A stretch of DNA of 64,000 nt from Metabacillus crassostreae (GCF_016908395.1 NZ_JAFBDU010000005.1:62001-126000); one strand, 5' to 3'. Positions 1-8,690 are shown, numbered from the stretch's first letter. Numbers and translations: made by a program. The notes: generated by a model from the letters alone, not told the origin.

Positions 1-2
1 GT

Positions 3-725
3 AGTACAAATTTCCTCAATGAGGCAACCTCTGTTGGTGTTAAAGATTTGATACATATAAAAGAGTTAGATGTGACAGTCAATCAATCGATTCAAAATCT
101 TATGGGTTATATAGAGTCTTTAGGTTATATTGATGTTCTTGTGAATAATGCTGGCTATGCAGGAGCTGGCTTTGTTGAGGAAATTCCGATTGATGAATAT
201 AGAAAACAGTTTGAAACAAATGTGTTTGGAGCAATCAATTTGACTCAAGCAGTATTACCACTAATGCGTCAGCAGCAAAGTGGGAAAATCATTAATGTAA
301 GTAGTATCAGTGGCAAAGTTGGTTTTCCAGGACTATCACCATATGTTTCTTCTAAGTATGCATTAGAGGGCTGGAGTGAGTCATTGCGTTTAGAAACGAT
401 ACCATTTGGCATTGATGTTGTATTAATTGAACCTGGCTCTTTTCAAACAAATATTTGGAGTTCAGGAAAGCAAATAACAGAAAAATCATTAAAAAGAGAA
501 TCTCCTTATTATAAAACGATGCAAAGTCTTGAAAGCCATATTAATAAAGAAGCTTCAAACTATGGTGATCCTCGGGATGTTGCAAAGCTAATTAGTATGA
601 TATGTGATAAAAAATCACCATCACTACGTTATCCTATTGGCAAGGGAGTAAAGCTAACCATTTTACTAAAAACGATATTACCATGGAAAATTTGGGAATG
701 GTTAGTGCTTAAACAAATAAAATAA
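3..725 (+). CDS. SDR-family oxidoreductase, 5' end cut by window edge
   Basis: Short-chain dehydrogenase/reductase, a cytoplasmic NAD(P)-dependent oxidoreductase. The frame is open to the left edge; the TTG at 48 is only the first in-window start-like codon, so the N-terminal glycine-rich nucleotide-binding loop lies outside the window. Visible family marks are the NNAG motif, the conserved Asn in TNVFG, the catalytic Ser in NVSSISG and the YVSSK (YxxxK) active site, followed by the PG segment of the cofactor loop (EPGSFQTN). The substrate cannot be read from sequence. A strong promoter for the next unit starts 5 bases after the stop, so the gene ends a transcription unit or is separate from bmrCD. 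Confidence 0.85.
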   Translation, partial: STNFLNEATSVGVKDLIHIKELDVTVNQSIQNLMGYIESLGYIDVLVNNAGYAGAGFVEEIPIDEYRKQFETNVFGAINLTQAVLPLMRQQQSGKIINVSSISGKVGFPGLSPYVSSKYALEGWSESLRLETIPFGIDVVLIEPGSFQTNIWSSGKQITEKSLKRESPYYKTMQSLESHINKEASNYGDPRDVAKLISMICDKKSPSLRYPIGKGVKLTILLKTILPWKIWEWLVLKQIK

Positions 726-729
726 TTCG

Positions 730-759
730 TTGACAATACATACTGGAAAATAATACAAT
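730..759 (+). promoter_or_regulatory. Sigma-A type promoter of the bmrCD leader
   Basis: TTGACA at 730-735 and TACAAT at 754-759 with an 18-base spacer. Transcription would begin near 766 and run through the leader ORF at 801, two hairpins and then bmrC. It is the best consensus match seen ahead of the ABC genes. Confidence 0.7.
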
Positions 760-800
760 TAGCTAAGAGGAAAAAATTTAAAAAATTGGAGGGTTATGAA

Positions 801-869
801 ATGAGAATTCGAATGAAATTACCTAATCAAATTTCATATGATGATGTGACCCCCAACCTATTACGTTAG
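801..869 (+). CDS. 22-residue leader peptide ahead of bmrCD (candidate)
   Basis: ATG at 801 follows a strong GGAGGG site (788-793) with good spacing and encodes 22 residues (MRIRMKLPNQ... ending NLLR). It is too small to be an enzyme. Its place between promoter and terminator hairpins is that of a translated leader controlling read-through. In B. subtilis the small ORF bmrB holds the equivalent place before bmrCD and works by ribosome-mediated attenuation; no sequence match to BmrB is claimed here. A small hairpin (864-868 with 875-879) overlaps its stop codon. Confidence 0.5.
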   Translation: MRIRMKLPNQISYDDVTPNLLR

Positions 870-910
870 AAGAGTAACGCTTTTATAAAGCATGTATAAT
901 TTTAATGCTA

Positions 911-945
911 ACGCAGGTCACTATGTTCATGACGTGCGTTTTTAT
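911..945 (+). terminator. Leader hairpin 1 (attenuator candidate)
   Basis: Arms 911-919 (ACGCAGGTC) and 931-939 (GACGTGCGT) pair with one mismatch and are followed by a T run, with another T7 run at 952-958. It lies 42 bases after the 22-residue leader ORF. TAACGC also occurs upstream at 875-880, so the 3' arm has an alternative partner. Confidence 0.5.
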
Positions 946-962
946 ATTGTCTTTTTTTTATA

Positions 963-995
963 GGCATTATGCGATGTAACGCATAATGCCTTTTT
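963..995 (+). terminator. Leader hairpin 2, Rho-independent terminator
   Basis: A perfect 11-bp stem (963-973 with 980-990) with a 6-base loop, followed by TTTTT at 991-995. No gene end lies just before it except the leader peptide, so it should stop leader transcripts before bmrC unless overridden. Confidence 0.7.
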
Positions 996-1086
996 GTGCT
1001 TGAAAAAACGATTAATTAAAGACAAATGGTTGTTATGAGCTTTGCTCGTTTCAATAAATACACCGAATTTGAAGGGAGTTTTTAAG

Positions 1087-1140
1087 ATGATTAATCAAAC
1101 TGTAAGGCGTATCGATCTAGATTGGATAAAAGGTGGCTAA
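1087..1140 (+). CDS. 17-residue ORF just before bmrC (candidate)
   Basis: ATG at 1087 preceded by GAAGGGAG (1071-1078); encodes 17 residues rich in charged and aromatic positions (MINQTVRRIDLDWIKGG). It ends 39 bases before the bmrC start. It may be a second regulatory peptide or a chance ORF; only the ribosome binding site and position support it. Confidence 0.3.
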   Translation: MINQTVRRIDLDWIKGG

Positions 1141-1179
1141 TCATTTAGTTTATGTCTTTAATAAAGGGAGGAATAGTAT

Positions 1180-2928
1180 ATGTTTTCAGTTTTAATGAAG
1201 TTAAGCTGGTTTTTTAAACAGCATTGGCGACGGTATACGGTTGCTATTACATTACTAATTATTGTTAGTTTTCTTGATATCATTCCGCCCAAGTTAATTG
1301 GAATCGCAATTGATGATATTCAGTTTGGACAAATGACAGCAAGCAGATTAAGTGAGCTATTGATATTTTTTGGTGTTCTATTAGTTGTTAGTTATTTAAT
1401 CACATATGTGTGGATGTATCAGCTGTTTGGGGGAGCACATTTAATTGAAAGAACGTTAAGATATCGATTTATGAAACACTTGTTATCGATGACACCGAGC
1501 TTTTATGAAAAAAGCCGTACAGGCGATTTAATGGCCCGCGCAACTAATGATTTAAAGGCAATATCTTTAACAGCTGGTTTTGGGATTTTAACGCTAGTGG
1601 ATTCAACTATCTTTATGATCATGATCGTCTTTGTTATGGGCTTTACTATTAGCTGGCAGCTAACGTTAGCGGCGTTAATTCCTTTGCCACTTATGGCAAT
1701 TGCTATCAGTTATTTCGGAAAGCTTATTCATAAACGGTTTACCATTGCACAGGATGCATTCGGTGATATAAATGATCGAGTTTTAGAATCTGTATCTGGT
1801 GTAAGAGTAATACGTGCCTATGTTCAGGAAAAGGCTGATGAAAAGCGATTTAACGATATGACTGAGGATGTTTATGAAAAAAATATCTCTGTAGCTAAAA
1901 TTGATGCTTTATTTGAACCTACTATAAAGATACTTGTAGGTTTAAGCTATTGTATAGGACTTGGTTACGGGGCATATCTAGTTTTTAATCAATCTATCAC
2001 TTTAGGAGAGTTAGTCAGCTTTAATATATATTTAGGTATGCTAATTTGGCCTATGTTTGCCGTAGGTGAGCTTATTAATATTCTTCAACGTGGAAATGCC
2101 TCACTTGATCGTGTCAATTCAACACTTGCTTACCAGCAGGATGTTAAGGACGTTAGTAATCCAATAGATGTTCACATACCTAGTTCAATTGAGTTTGACA
2201 ATGTATTCTTTCGCTATCCATCTTCAACAGTAGATAATTTGAAAAATATAAGCTTAGAAATACAAAGAGGGCAAACAGTTGGGATTGTTGGAAAAACAGG
2301 ATCCGGAAAAACAACGTTGCTTAAACAATTTCTAAGAGAATATCCATTAGGGACTGGAGAAATATGTATTTCGGGAGTGAAGCTTGAATCAATTCCTATA
2401 GATACTGTTCATTCCTGGGTCGGTTATGTTCCACAAGAGCAAATCTTATTTTCGAGAACAATCCGGGAAAATCTTAAATTTGGTAAAGAGCATGTAACAG
2501 AGGATGAAATTGAACGTTCATTATTATTAGCAGCTTTTGATAATGACTTGGCTGTGTTACCAAAAGGTTTAGACACATTAGTAGGAGAAAAGGGTGTGGC
2601 TTTATCAGGGGGGCAAAAGCAACGTATCTCTATTGCTAGAGCGCTTATTAAGGATCCTGAAATACTTTTACTGGATGATGCTATGTCTGCAGTTGATGGG
2701 AAAACAGAAGCGAAAATAATAGAAAATATTCGAAAGGAACGTGCACAAAAAACAACCTTTATAACAGCACATCGTCTGTCTGCAGTACAGCATGCAGATT
2801 GGATTATTGTCATGGATGAAGGGAAGATTGTTGAAGAAGGAACACATGAACAGCTTCTTAGTTTAGGAAAATGGTATAAGGAACAATTTGATCGACAGCA
2901 GACAGCTTCTTATGGAGAGGTGGGATAA
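1180..2928 (+). CDS. bmrC: Heterodimeric ABC multidrug exporter subunit BmrC (YheI-like)
   Basis: Half-transporter of 582 residues: six membrane segments in the first ~300 residues, then an ATPase domain with Walker A GKTGSGKTT (~371), LSGGQ signature (~475), Walker B LLLDD and H-loop TAHRLS. The residue after Walker B is Asp500 instead of the usual catalytic Glu, the mark of the degenerate site in BmrC/BmrD-type heterodimers. ATG 1180 follows AAAGGGAGG. The partner gene starts one base after the stop, so the two are translated together. The family exports diverse drugs through the cell membrane. Expression is probably set by the leader at 730-1140. Confidence 0.88.
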   Translation: MFSVLMKLSWFFKQHWRRYTVAITLLIIVSFLDIIPPKLIGIAIDDIQFGQMTASRLSELLIFFGVLLVVSYLITYVWMYQLFGGAHLIERTLRYRFMKHLLSMTPSFYEKSRTGDLMARATNDLKAISLTAGFGILTLVDSTIFMIMIVFVMGFTISWQLTLAALIPLPLMAIAISYFGKLIHKRFTIAQDAFGDINDRVLESVSGVRVIRAYVQEKADEKRFNDMTEDVYEKNISVAKIDALFEPTIKILVGLSYCIGLGYGAYLVFNQSITLGELVSFNIYLGMLIWPMFAVGELINILQRGNASLDRVNSTLAYQQDVKDVSNPIDVHIPSSIEFDNVFFRYPSSTVDNLKNISLEIQRGQTVGIVGKTGSGKTTLLKQFLREYPLGTGEICISGVKLESIPIDTVHSWVGYVPQEQILFSRTIRENLKFGKEHVTEDEIERSLLLAAFDNDLAVLPKGLDTLVGEKGVALSGGQKQRISIARALIKDPEILLLDDAMSAVDGKTEAKIIENIRKERAQKTTFITAHRLSAVQHADWIIVMDEGKIVEEGTHEQLLSLGKWYKEQFDRQQTASYGEVG

Positions 2929-2929
2929 C

Positions 2930-4963
2930 ATGACACAGCCATCGACAGGAAAACGTCTTGTTCAATATGCTCTTCACTATAAGAAAATGATTATATTAGC
3001 ATTGGTTATGTTAACCTTTGCAGTTGCAGCAGAATTAACAGGACCATTTATTGCAAAAAAGATGATTGATGACCATATGATGGGAATTCAAAGCCCGTGG
3101 GTTGAAGTAGCGAATAAAGACGATTCAGCAGTTGCTTATAATGACCGGTATTATAAAAGGGAAGACTACATTTCACAGGAAGACACATTAGGTGAAAGAG
3201 AAATGGAAATCATTCAAGTAGGGCGTTCCTTTTATACAACTGAAAAACACCTTACATTCACCGGTGAGGCTTCAATATCAGGCAATACACTAACAATCTC
3301 AAGTGGAGAAAGAGCTGAAACTTACCAAGTAGATAAATTAAATCAAAAGGAACTTTTAGCATTTTATCAGCCTGAGATATCACCAATTATTCTTCTATTA
3401 AGTTTGTATGTAGGCTTGTTATTTATTGCAGCAATCTTTCAATATGGAAAGTCCTTATTACTACAAAAAGCTGCAAATAGAATCATTCAAAAAATGAGAA
3501 CTGATGTATTTGAACATATTCAAAGAGTACCAATTACGTATTTTGATAACAGACCAGCAGGTAAAATTGTTTCACGTGTAACAAATGATACAGAAGCAAT
3601 ACGTGAATTATATGTTAAGGTACTAGCAAGCTTTTTTACAAGTGGAATTTATATGACAGGAATTTTTGTTGCTTTATTTTTCCTTCATGTAAAATTGGCA
3701 CTTATCACAATGCTGCTTATACCCATTATTTTTATATGGATTATTGTTTATCGAAAAATGGCGTCTAAGTATAATCATTTAATCCGAACTAGAGTAAGTG
3801 ATATAAATGGAATGATCAATGAATCGATTCAGGGAATGACAATTATTCGTGCATTCAGACGTAAAAAAGAAACGCTAAATGAATTTGAAACGTTAAATGA
3901 AGAGCATTTCACATACCAGAATAAGCTACTTAGTTTGAACTCATTGACCTCACATAATTTAGTTGCAGTTCTTCGGAATATCGCATTTGTTGTGTTAATT
4001 TGGTACTTTGGTGGTCAATCTATTTCTGGGAGTGGAATCATTTCAGTAGGCTTACTTTATGCATTTGTTGATTACCTGAACCGCTTATTTCAACCTGTTA
4101 CAGATATTGTAAATCAGTTAGCGCAGCTTGAACAGGCAAGGGTTTCATCAGAACGAGTTTTCCAGCTTCTTGATGAAAATGGCGAAGAAGTTGAAGTGAA
4201 GGAAATTCCTAGATATGAAGGTAATGTTAAGTTTGAAGATGTATCTTTTTCCTATAATGGTGAAAATGATGTATTGAAAAACATTTCCTTTGAAGCGAGA
4301 AAAGGCGAAACAGTAGCTTTAGTTGGTCATACAGGATCAGGGAAAAGCTCGATTATTAACCTATTGTTTCGTTATTATGATATTAATAGAGGAAAAATCA
4401 CAATTGATGATAATGATATCACAAAGCTGCCACGTCAGCAGTTAAGACAACATATGGGAATTGTGCTTCAAGATCCCTTTTTATTCACTGGTACAATTGA
4501 ATCAAATGTTAGCCTAGAAAATCAAGAGATAACCAAGGAGAAGGTTCATAAAGCTTTGCAGGATGTAGGAGCAGAGAAATTTATCAAGCAGCTCCCAAAT
4601 CAGTATGAAGAGCCAGTACTTGAAAAAGGTAGTACATTATCATCAGGAGAAAGACAGCTCATTTCTTTTGCACGTGCACTTGCATATGATCCTGCTATTT
4701 TAATTTTAGATGAAGCAACAGCCAATATTGATACTGAAACAGAAGCAATGATTCAAAGGGCATTGAACATCGTGAAAAAGGGGAGAACAACCTTTATTAT
4801 TGCCCACCGATTATCAACAATCCGTGAAGCTGATCAAATTTTGGTTTTAGATCATGGCGAAATTGTTGAAAGAGGCAATCATGAACAACTACTGAACCAA
4901 AAGGGTAAGTATTATCAAATGTATCAATTACAAACAGGGAAGAACACAGTACAAGTAGGATAA
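2930..4963 (+). CDS. bmrD: Heterodimeric ABC multidrug exporter subunit BmrD (YheH-like)
   Basis: 677-residue partner of BmrC. I chose ATG 2930 (MTQPSTG) over the upstream TTG at 2888 because GGAGAGGTGGG precedes it and it directly follows the bmrC stop. Between the first and second membrane segments (~45-135) is a polar insert, matching the extracellular domain known for BmrD. The ATPase has Walker A GHTGSGKSS, a Walker B with intact Glu595 (LILDEATANID) and a divergent LSSGE signature in place of LSGGQ. One complete and one degenerate ATP site therefore form at the heterodimer interface. Confidence 0.88.
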   Translation: MTQPSTGKRLVQYALHYKKMIILALVMLTFAVAAELTGPFIAKKMIDDHMMGIQSPWVEVANKDDSAVAYNDRYYKREDYISQEDTLGEREMEIIQVGRSFYTTEKHLTFTGEASISGNTLTISSGERAETYQVDKLNQKELLAFYQPEISPIILLLSLYVGLLFIAAIFQYGKSLLLQKAANRIIQKMRTDVFEHIQRVPITYFDNRPAGKIVSRVTNDTEAIRELYVKVLASFFTSGIYMTGIFVALFFLHVKLALITMLLIPIIFIWIIVYRKMASKYNHLIRTRVSDINGMINESIQGMTIIRAFRRKKETLNEFETLNEEHFTYQNKLLSLNSLTSHNLVAVLRNIAFVVLIWYFGGQSISGSGIISVGLLYAFVDYLNRLFQPVTDIVNQLAQLEQARVSSERVFQLLDENGEEVEVKEIPRYEGNVKFEDVSFSYNGENDVLKNISFEARKGETVALVGHTGSGKSSIINLLFRYYDINRGKITIDDNDITKLPRQQLRQHMGIVLQDPFLFTGTIESNVSLENQEITKEKVHKALQDVGAEKFIKQLPNQYEEPVLEKGSTLSSGERQLISFARALAYDPAILILDEATANIDTETEAMIQRALNIVKKGRTTFIIAHRLSTIREADQILVLDHGEIVERGNHEQLLNQKGKYYQMYQLQTGKNTVQVG

Positions 4964-4972
4964 AATAATGTT

Positions 4973-5022
4973 TACCTTCTACTTTTAAAGGGGAAGATAC
5001 TTTAAAAGTAGGAGGTATTTTT
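4973..5022 (+). terminator. Long hairpin after bmrD, terminator or RBS-masking stem
   Basis: 4973-4990 pairs with 5000-5017 over 18 bp with one G-T wobble and a 9-base loop, followed by TTTTT. As a terminator it would end bmrCD. Its 3' arm contains the AGGAGG ribosome binding site of the 30-residue ORF at 5024, so the folded RNA would also hide that site. Confidence 0.65.
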
Positions 5023-5023
5023 A

Positions 5024-5116
5024 ATGAAGAAAATCATAAAGAGACTAATGAAATGGGCACCAATTATTTATCCTATTGCCAAAAAACTCTTAAATCAGCG
5101 AAAAGGGAAAAGATGA
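5024..5116 (+). CDS. 30-residue cationic peptide (candidate small gene)
   Basis: ATG 5024 lies 8 bases after a consensus AGGAGGT. The product is very basic (MKKIIKRLMKWAPIIYPIAK..., ending NQRKGKR), with a central hydrophobic stretch, and could sit on or in a membrane as an amphipathic helix. It has its own strong terminator (5136-5166). The ribosome binding site lies inside the stem at 4973-5017. No family is recognised. It could be a small toxin-like or membrane peptide, or a chance ORF after a terminator. Confidence 0.45.
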   Translation: MKKIIKRLMKWAPIIYPIAKKLLNQRKGKR

Positions 5117-5135
5117 ATAAGGATGTTTACCATAT

Positions 5136-5166
5136 ACTATTAAGTTTTCAACTTAATAGTTTTTTT
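5136..5166 (+). terminator. Rho-independent terminator
   Basis: Perfect 11-bp stem (5136-5146 with 5150-5160), 3-base loop, then TTTTTT at 5161-5166. It points rightward, 20 bases after the 30-residue ORF. Confidence 0.8.
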
Positions 5167-5167
5167 A

Positions 5168-5887
5168 TTAATTGTAGATAGGTGGAATTTTTATTTGTGT
5201 ATCATCCTTTAATGAAATATGTAGTTTATGATTTTCATTTATCGCTGCAAAAAATACGTGTTGAGATGACAGGATTCCTTGCTGAGACAGCTGTTGTTTC
5301 AACCATTTTTCATCCAAATCAAAATATTGTAGAACATTGTGATAAATTTTCCCGTCCAATATCAATGGATAGGAAATGGATGGAATGCTTCGTTTGATAC
5401 CCATATCCTCTAAAAATTGCTTTTGCTCTCTTCTTAAAACACTAAGCGAGCCATTTGCTTCTATAATGGCTGTTTTTACATCGCTTATATCAAACACATC
5501 TTTTTCTCTCAGCATTTGAAGAATATTATCAATTGAATAGCGTATCGATTTTATATTTTGTTTTAGCAGAATTCCATCTTGAACAACGATTGTTGGTTCA
5601 AAGGTAAGGAGTTTACCAATTTTATGATTAGAAATCTTCCAATTTGCCACAAGCCTTTGTAATAAGCCAATAACAACGATAGTAAAGGCAGTAGGAATAT
5701 GTTGAATACTTGGGTCAGCGATATCAGCCCCAACAACTGCCCCTAAAGTAATAATGATTAGAAAGTCAAATATCGGTAATTCTCCAATTGCTCTCTTCCC
5801 CATAAAAATTGTTATGAATAGTAATAAAGGTAAAATGGTAATAATTCGCCCAAAAACAATTAGAATATCTTTTAGAGTTTCTTCCAT
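5168..5887 (-). CDS. DUF421 / YetF-like membrane protein
   Basis: 239 residues. The N-terminal part has three hydrophobic segments (about 10-30, 38-57 and 62-80), followed by a soluble DUF421 domain marked by the GKLLTFEPTIVVQDG and MLREKDVFDISDVKTAIIEANGSLSV stretches typical of YetF-type proteins. The biochemical role of the family is unknown; it is usually placed in the membrane with its C-terminal part in the cytoplasm. The start ATG at 5887 precedes MEETLKDILIVFGR. It is monocistronic and convergent with the bmrCD unit. Confidence 0.85.
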   Translation of the reverse strand: MEETLKDILIVFGRIITILPLLLFITIFMGKRAIGELPIFDFLIIITLGAVVGADIADPSIQHIPTAFTIVVIGLLQRLVANWKISNHKIGKLLTFEPTIVVQDGILLKQNIKSIRYSIDNILQMLREKDVFDISDVKTAIIEANGSLSVLRREQKQFLEDMGIKRSIPSISYPLILDGKIYHNVLQYFDLDEKWLKQQLSQQGILSSQHVFFAAINENHKLHISLKDDTQIKIPPIYN

Positions 5888-6013
5888 TTAGATGCCTCCA
5901 GATAAGATTCGATAGAAAAAGGCTCTCCTAAATGAGTGGGATCAATACCTCTTAAAGAATATGATTATAAATAATCAAATTTTTAACAAACTAAAAAGGA
6001 TTGTATTTTAGAC

Positions 6014-6044
6014 TAAAAAAAGAGACGAATATAATCGTCTCTTT
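6014..6044 (-). terminator. Terminator after the UMF1 transporter
   Basis: AGAGACGA (6021-6028) pairs with TCGTCTCT (6035-6042) around a 6-base loop. Read leftward, the stem is followed by a T7 run (A run at 6014-6020 on the plus strand). Confidence 0.75.
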
Positions 6045-6055
6045 AAAAAAATTAA

Positions 6056-7306
6056 TTAAGATACTTTAGGTTCAGGTACTCTAGATAAAATCACCAAACC
6101 TATAATGAACAACAGGACTAAACTAAATACACCACTACTTGAGTTTCCAGTTGCTTGCGCTGTTACTGCTACTAAAAGGGGACCCATTATAGAAGCAAAT
6201 TTACCAAAGATATTGTAAAAACCAAAGAACTCATTAGCTTTTTCTTTTGGTATGAGTTTAGCGAAATATGAGCGGCTTAATGCTTGGATACCACCCTGTG
6301 AAGTTGCAACTAACATAGCTAATATCCAAAAATCTAATGTTGTTTCTAAGAAATAAGAGTAAATACAAACGATTATATAGATAAAAATTCCGACATATAG
6401 CATTTTCTTGCCAGTAAATTTTTCAGAAAGCCGACCAAACAAAATAGCAAATGGTGCTGCTACAACCTGGGTTACAAACAAAACAATCAATAAATTTGTT
6501 GAGTCTATACCAAGATCTGTTCCATATGCAGTTGACATCGTAATGATGGTGCCGACACCATCAATGTAAAAGAAATAAGCTAGTAAAAATAAGAATAAAG
6601 CCTTGTATTTCTTGATTTCTTTAAGTGTATTACCTAATCTTTTAAAGCTATTAAAAACAGGGTTTGGCTCACGTTCTATGTAATATTTCTGGTGGACATT
6701 TTTGAATAAAGGAATAGAAAATAAGCCCCACCATAATGCAGTTATGATAAAAGCAATTTTACTTGCTGATGTTACAGATAATGGAATCACTTCATTTTGT
6801 GCTAAAACTATGATTGCAATACTGATTATGAATGGAATTGTACTCCCGATATAGCCTAAACCAAAGCCACGTGAGGAAATACGATTCATCCTTTCTTCTG
6901 TTGTAACATCAACTAGAAAAGCATCATAAAAGACATTCGCTCCAGCTGAGCCAACAGCAGCTAGGGTGTAACAAATTAATAATAGCCACCACTTATCGGT
7001 AGGGATAAATGCAAGAAGTCCTGTAAATACAATCCCGATTGAGAAAAAGAAGGTAAAAAAGCGTTTCTTAAAGCCTCGGTAATCTGCAATTGTTCCTAAA
7101 ATAGGTCCTAGCAAGGCTAAAATGAAGGTAGCAATTGCTATGGTATATCCTAAATATGCTGTTGAATTTGAAGGGCTAACTCCTGCATCTGTCGCAGCAG
7201 CTTTATAATATATTGGAAAAACAGCAGTGGAAATAATGATTGAATAGGCAGAGTTGGCCCAGTCATAAAAAATCCAACTATTTTCTTCTTTAGAAAAACG
7301 CTTCAT
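6056..7306 (-). CDS. MFS transporter, UMF1 (YxiO/Atg22-like) family
   Basis: About 416 residues with some twelve membrane segments. The start chosen is ATG 7306 (MKRFSKEENSW), which follows GGAGG on the minus strand; the 27 extra residues upstream are AT-rich and have no ribosome binding site. The opening motif WIFYDWANSAYS is characteristic of the UMF1 (unknown major facilitator) family. In yeast the relative Atg22 effluxes amino acids from the vacuole; in bacteria the substrate is unknown. It is monocistronic, with its own terminator at 6014-6044. Confidence 0.85.
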   Translation of the reverse strand: MKRFSKEENSWIFYDWANSAYSIIISTAVFPIYYKAAATDAGVSPSNSTAYLGYTIAIATFILALLGPILGTIADYRGFKKRFFTFFFSIGIVFTGLLAFIPTDKWWLLLICYTLAAVGSAGANVFYDAFLVDVTTEERMNRISSRGFGLGYIGSTIPFIISIAIIVLAQNEVIPLSVTSASKIAFIITALWWGLFSIPLFKNVHQKYYIEREPNPVFNSFKRLGNTLKEIKKYKALFLFLLAYFFYIDGVGTIITMSTAYGTDLGIDSTNLLIVLFVTQVVAAPFAILFGRLSEKFTGKKMLYVGIFIYIIVCIYSYFLETTLDFWILAMLVATSQGGIQALSRSYFAKLIPKEKANEFFGFYNIFGKFASIMGPLLVAVTAQATGNSSSGVFSLVLLFIIGLVILSRVPEPKVS

Positions 7307-7423
7307 CGCTTTGTCCTCCATAGTGAACTTCATTTCCATTGTACATGAAACTTCACATGGAAATACAAATGTTGAAAAATTTAACATTTACTTAACATGG
7401 ATTTAATACTACAGTGAATTTTC

Positions 7424-7858
7424 CTACAAGTTCATTCCCATCACTGTTGATAAATCAGTAAAGCCAAGATCATCATATAATGATTTAGCCGGATTTCCTG
7501 TATAGACATTTAACAATACCTTTGCATAGCCTTCTTTTCTTAACTCTTCTATAGCACTATTCATTAACTGCCGACCAATACCTAGCTTGCGAAAAGCTGG
7601 AAAAACATAAACAGATGTTATTGTGCCAGTTCTTACCTCGTTTATCGGATTAAAGTCTGGTCCTATAAGTACCCATCCTGCAATTTGATTATGCTCGATT
7701 GCGATTATATAGTAAGCCCCACTATTTAATAATGGTACAAACATATTTAACCCTCTTTGTAGATCATTTTCTACTAACCCCATCGAACTTTCATTCATTG
7801 CTTGAATTGTCATATGAAGAAGAGTGTTTGTTTCATGGCTTGTTGCTTTTCTAATCAT
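7424..7858 (-). CDS. GNAT-family N-acetyltransferase
   Basis: 144 residues, the length of a single GNAT domain. The acetyl-CoA binding motif is visible in VYVFPAFRKLGIGRQLMNSAI (core R-K-L-G-I-G-R), preceded by the strand GWVLIGPDFNP and followed by LNVYTGNPAKSLYDDLGF, the usual GNAT C-terminal motif. It transfers an acetyl group from acetyl-CoA to an amine; the substrate cannot be inferred. ATG 7858 follows GGGGTG on the minus strand. Confidence 0.85.
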   Translation of the reverse strand: MIRKATSHETNTLLHMTIQAMNESSMGLVENDLQRGLNMFVPLLNSGAYYIIAIEHNQIAGWVLIGPDFNPINEVRTGTITSVYVFPAFRKLGIGRQLMNSAIEELRKEGYAKVLLNVYTGNPAKSLYDDLGFTDLSTVMGMNL

Positions 7859-8322
7859 TTTTAGTTACACCCCATTTTTATACATATGAACATATCTTAT
7901 GCCAACAGACCAAAATAGTGATTTCCGGATGTATCCGATCTATATGTTCGAAAATATAGGAAATCTACTTAATATGTAATCTATGATTATTAGCCCAAAA
8001 TATATGGTGTGTAGAAGTACCTATTCACTTACTTTTTGTAAGAGTTTTTATCAGTCTAAAGTATGAAGTGAAGATAGGTTGTTTTTGTGTAAATCATACT
8101 GTAGACATTTGGGTTTAATAGGAAAATAGTTCCCTTTTTGCTTACATTTAAGTTTATATATGTAAATTAATGGTTATATGTGGTATTGGTATAGGTAGGG
8201 GATTTCGTGATTCAAACTTTATCACGGGACTTCTTAGGTTATTATGTTTTGACAGTAAAAGGGTATTCTTAAATCAAAATAGATTAGATGCCAAAATAAA
8301 TAAGTGTTAGGAGAGGAAGTAA
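7859..8322. other. Intergenic region between the GNAT gene and the type VII locus
   Basis: 464 AT-rich bases between divergent genes. I see no ORF with a ribosome binding site. It must hold the promoter of yukE; TTGACA at 8249-8254 is the only clear -35 match, but no good -10 follows at 17 bases, so I do not call a promoter. The yukE ribosome binding site is in AGGAGAGGAAG at 8311-8321. Confidence 0.5.
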
Positions 8323-8616
8323 ATGTCAGGAATTATTCGCGTTACCCCAGCAGAACTAATGGATATGTCAAATCGTTATTCAGGTGAAAGCAGCCAGGTA
8401 GAGGACCAAATTGGTCGTCTGGACACAATGATAAGAGATCTTGAAAGCATGTGGGAAGGTGAATCTAGTAGAGCCTTCAATGAACAATACCAAACATTAA
8501 GACCTTCATTTGTTCAAATGCAGCAGCTTCTTCAAGATATTTCTGAGCAATTAAATAGCACTGCTCAAGCTCTTGAAAATGCTGATCAGCAAATTGCAAG
8601 CCAAATCAGAGGCTAA
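8323..8616 (+). CDS. yukE: WXG100 secreted protein YukE/EsxA
   Basis: 97 residues, the standard WXG100 length, forming two helices around the central turn WEG (about residue 45: ESMWEGESS). It is the small export substrate of the type VII (Esx/Yuk) machine and in B. subtilis is secreted as a folded dimer; it also contributes to EssC activation. It opens the locus and is separated from yukD by a hairpin that may keep its mRNA level higher. A classic YxxxD/E tail motif is not obvious in the C-terminus (NADQQIASQIRG). Confidence 0.93.
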   Translation: MSGIIRVTPAELMDMSNRYSGESSQVEDQIGRLDTMIRDLESMWEGESSRAFNEQYQTLRPSFVQMQQLLQDISEQLNSTAQALENADQQIASQIRG

Positions 8617-8635
8617 TAAAGCATATGTAAGTAAT

Positions 8636-8676
8636 GGAGGAGTGCCGTATTTATACATAGGTGGTGCTCCTTCTTT
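8636..8676 (+). terminator. Hairpin between yukE and yukD (leaky terminator candidate)
   Basis: 8636-8646 pairs with 8663-8673 over 11 bp with three G-T wobbles, followed by a short T-rich stretch (8671-8676). It is weak enough to allow read-through and would leave yukE transcripts in excess over the machinery genes. Confidence 0.45.
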
Positions 8677-8690
8677 ATGAGGTGAGGATT

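Noticed and set aside
1035-1085. 16-codon ORF overlapping the ribosome binding site of the 1087 ORF
   Set aside because: It has no ribosome binding site of its own.
8249-8254. TTGACA upstream of yukE as a promoter
   Set aside because: No acceptable -10 lies 16-18 bases downstream.
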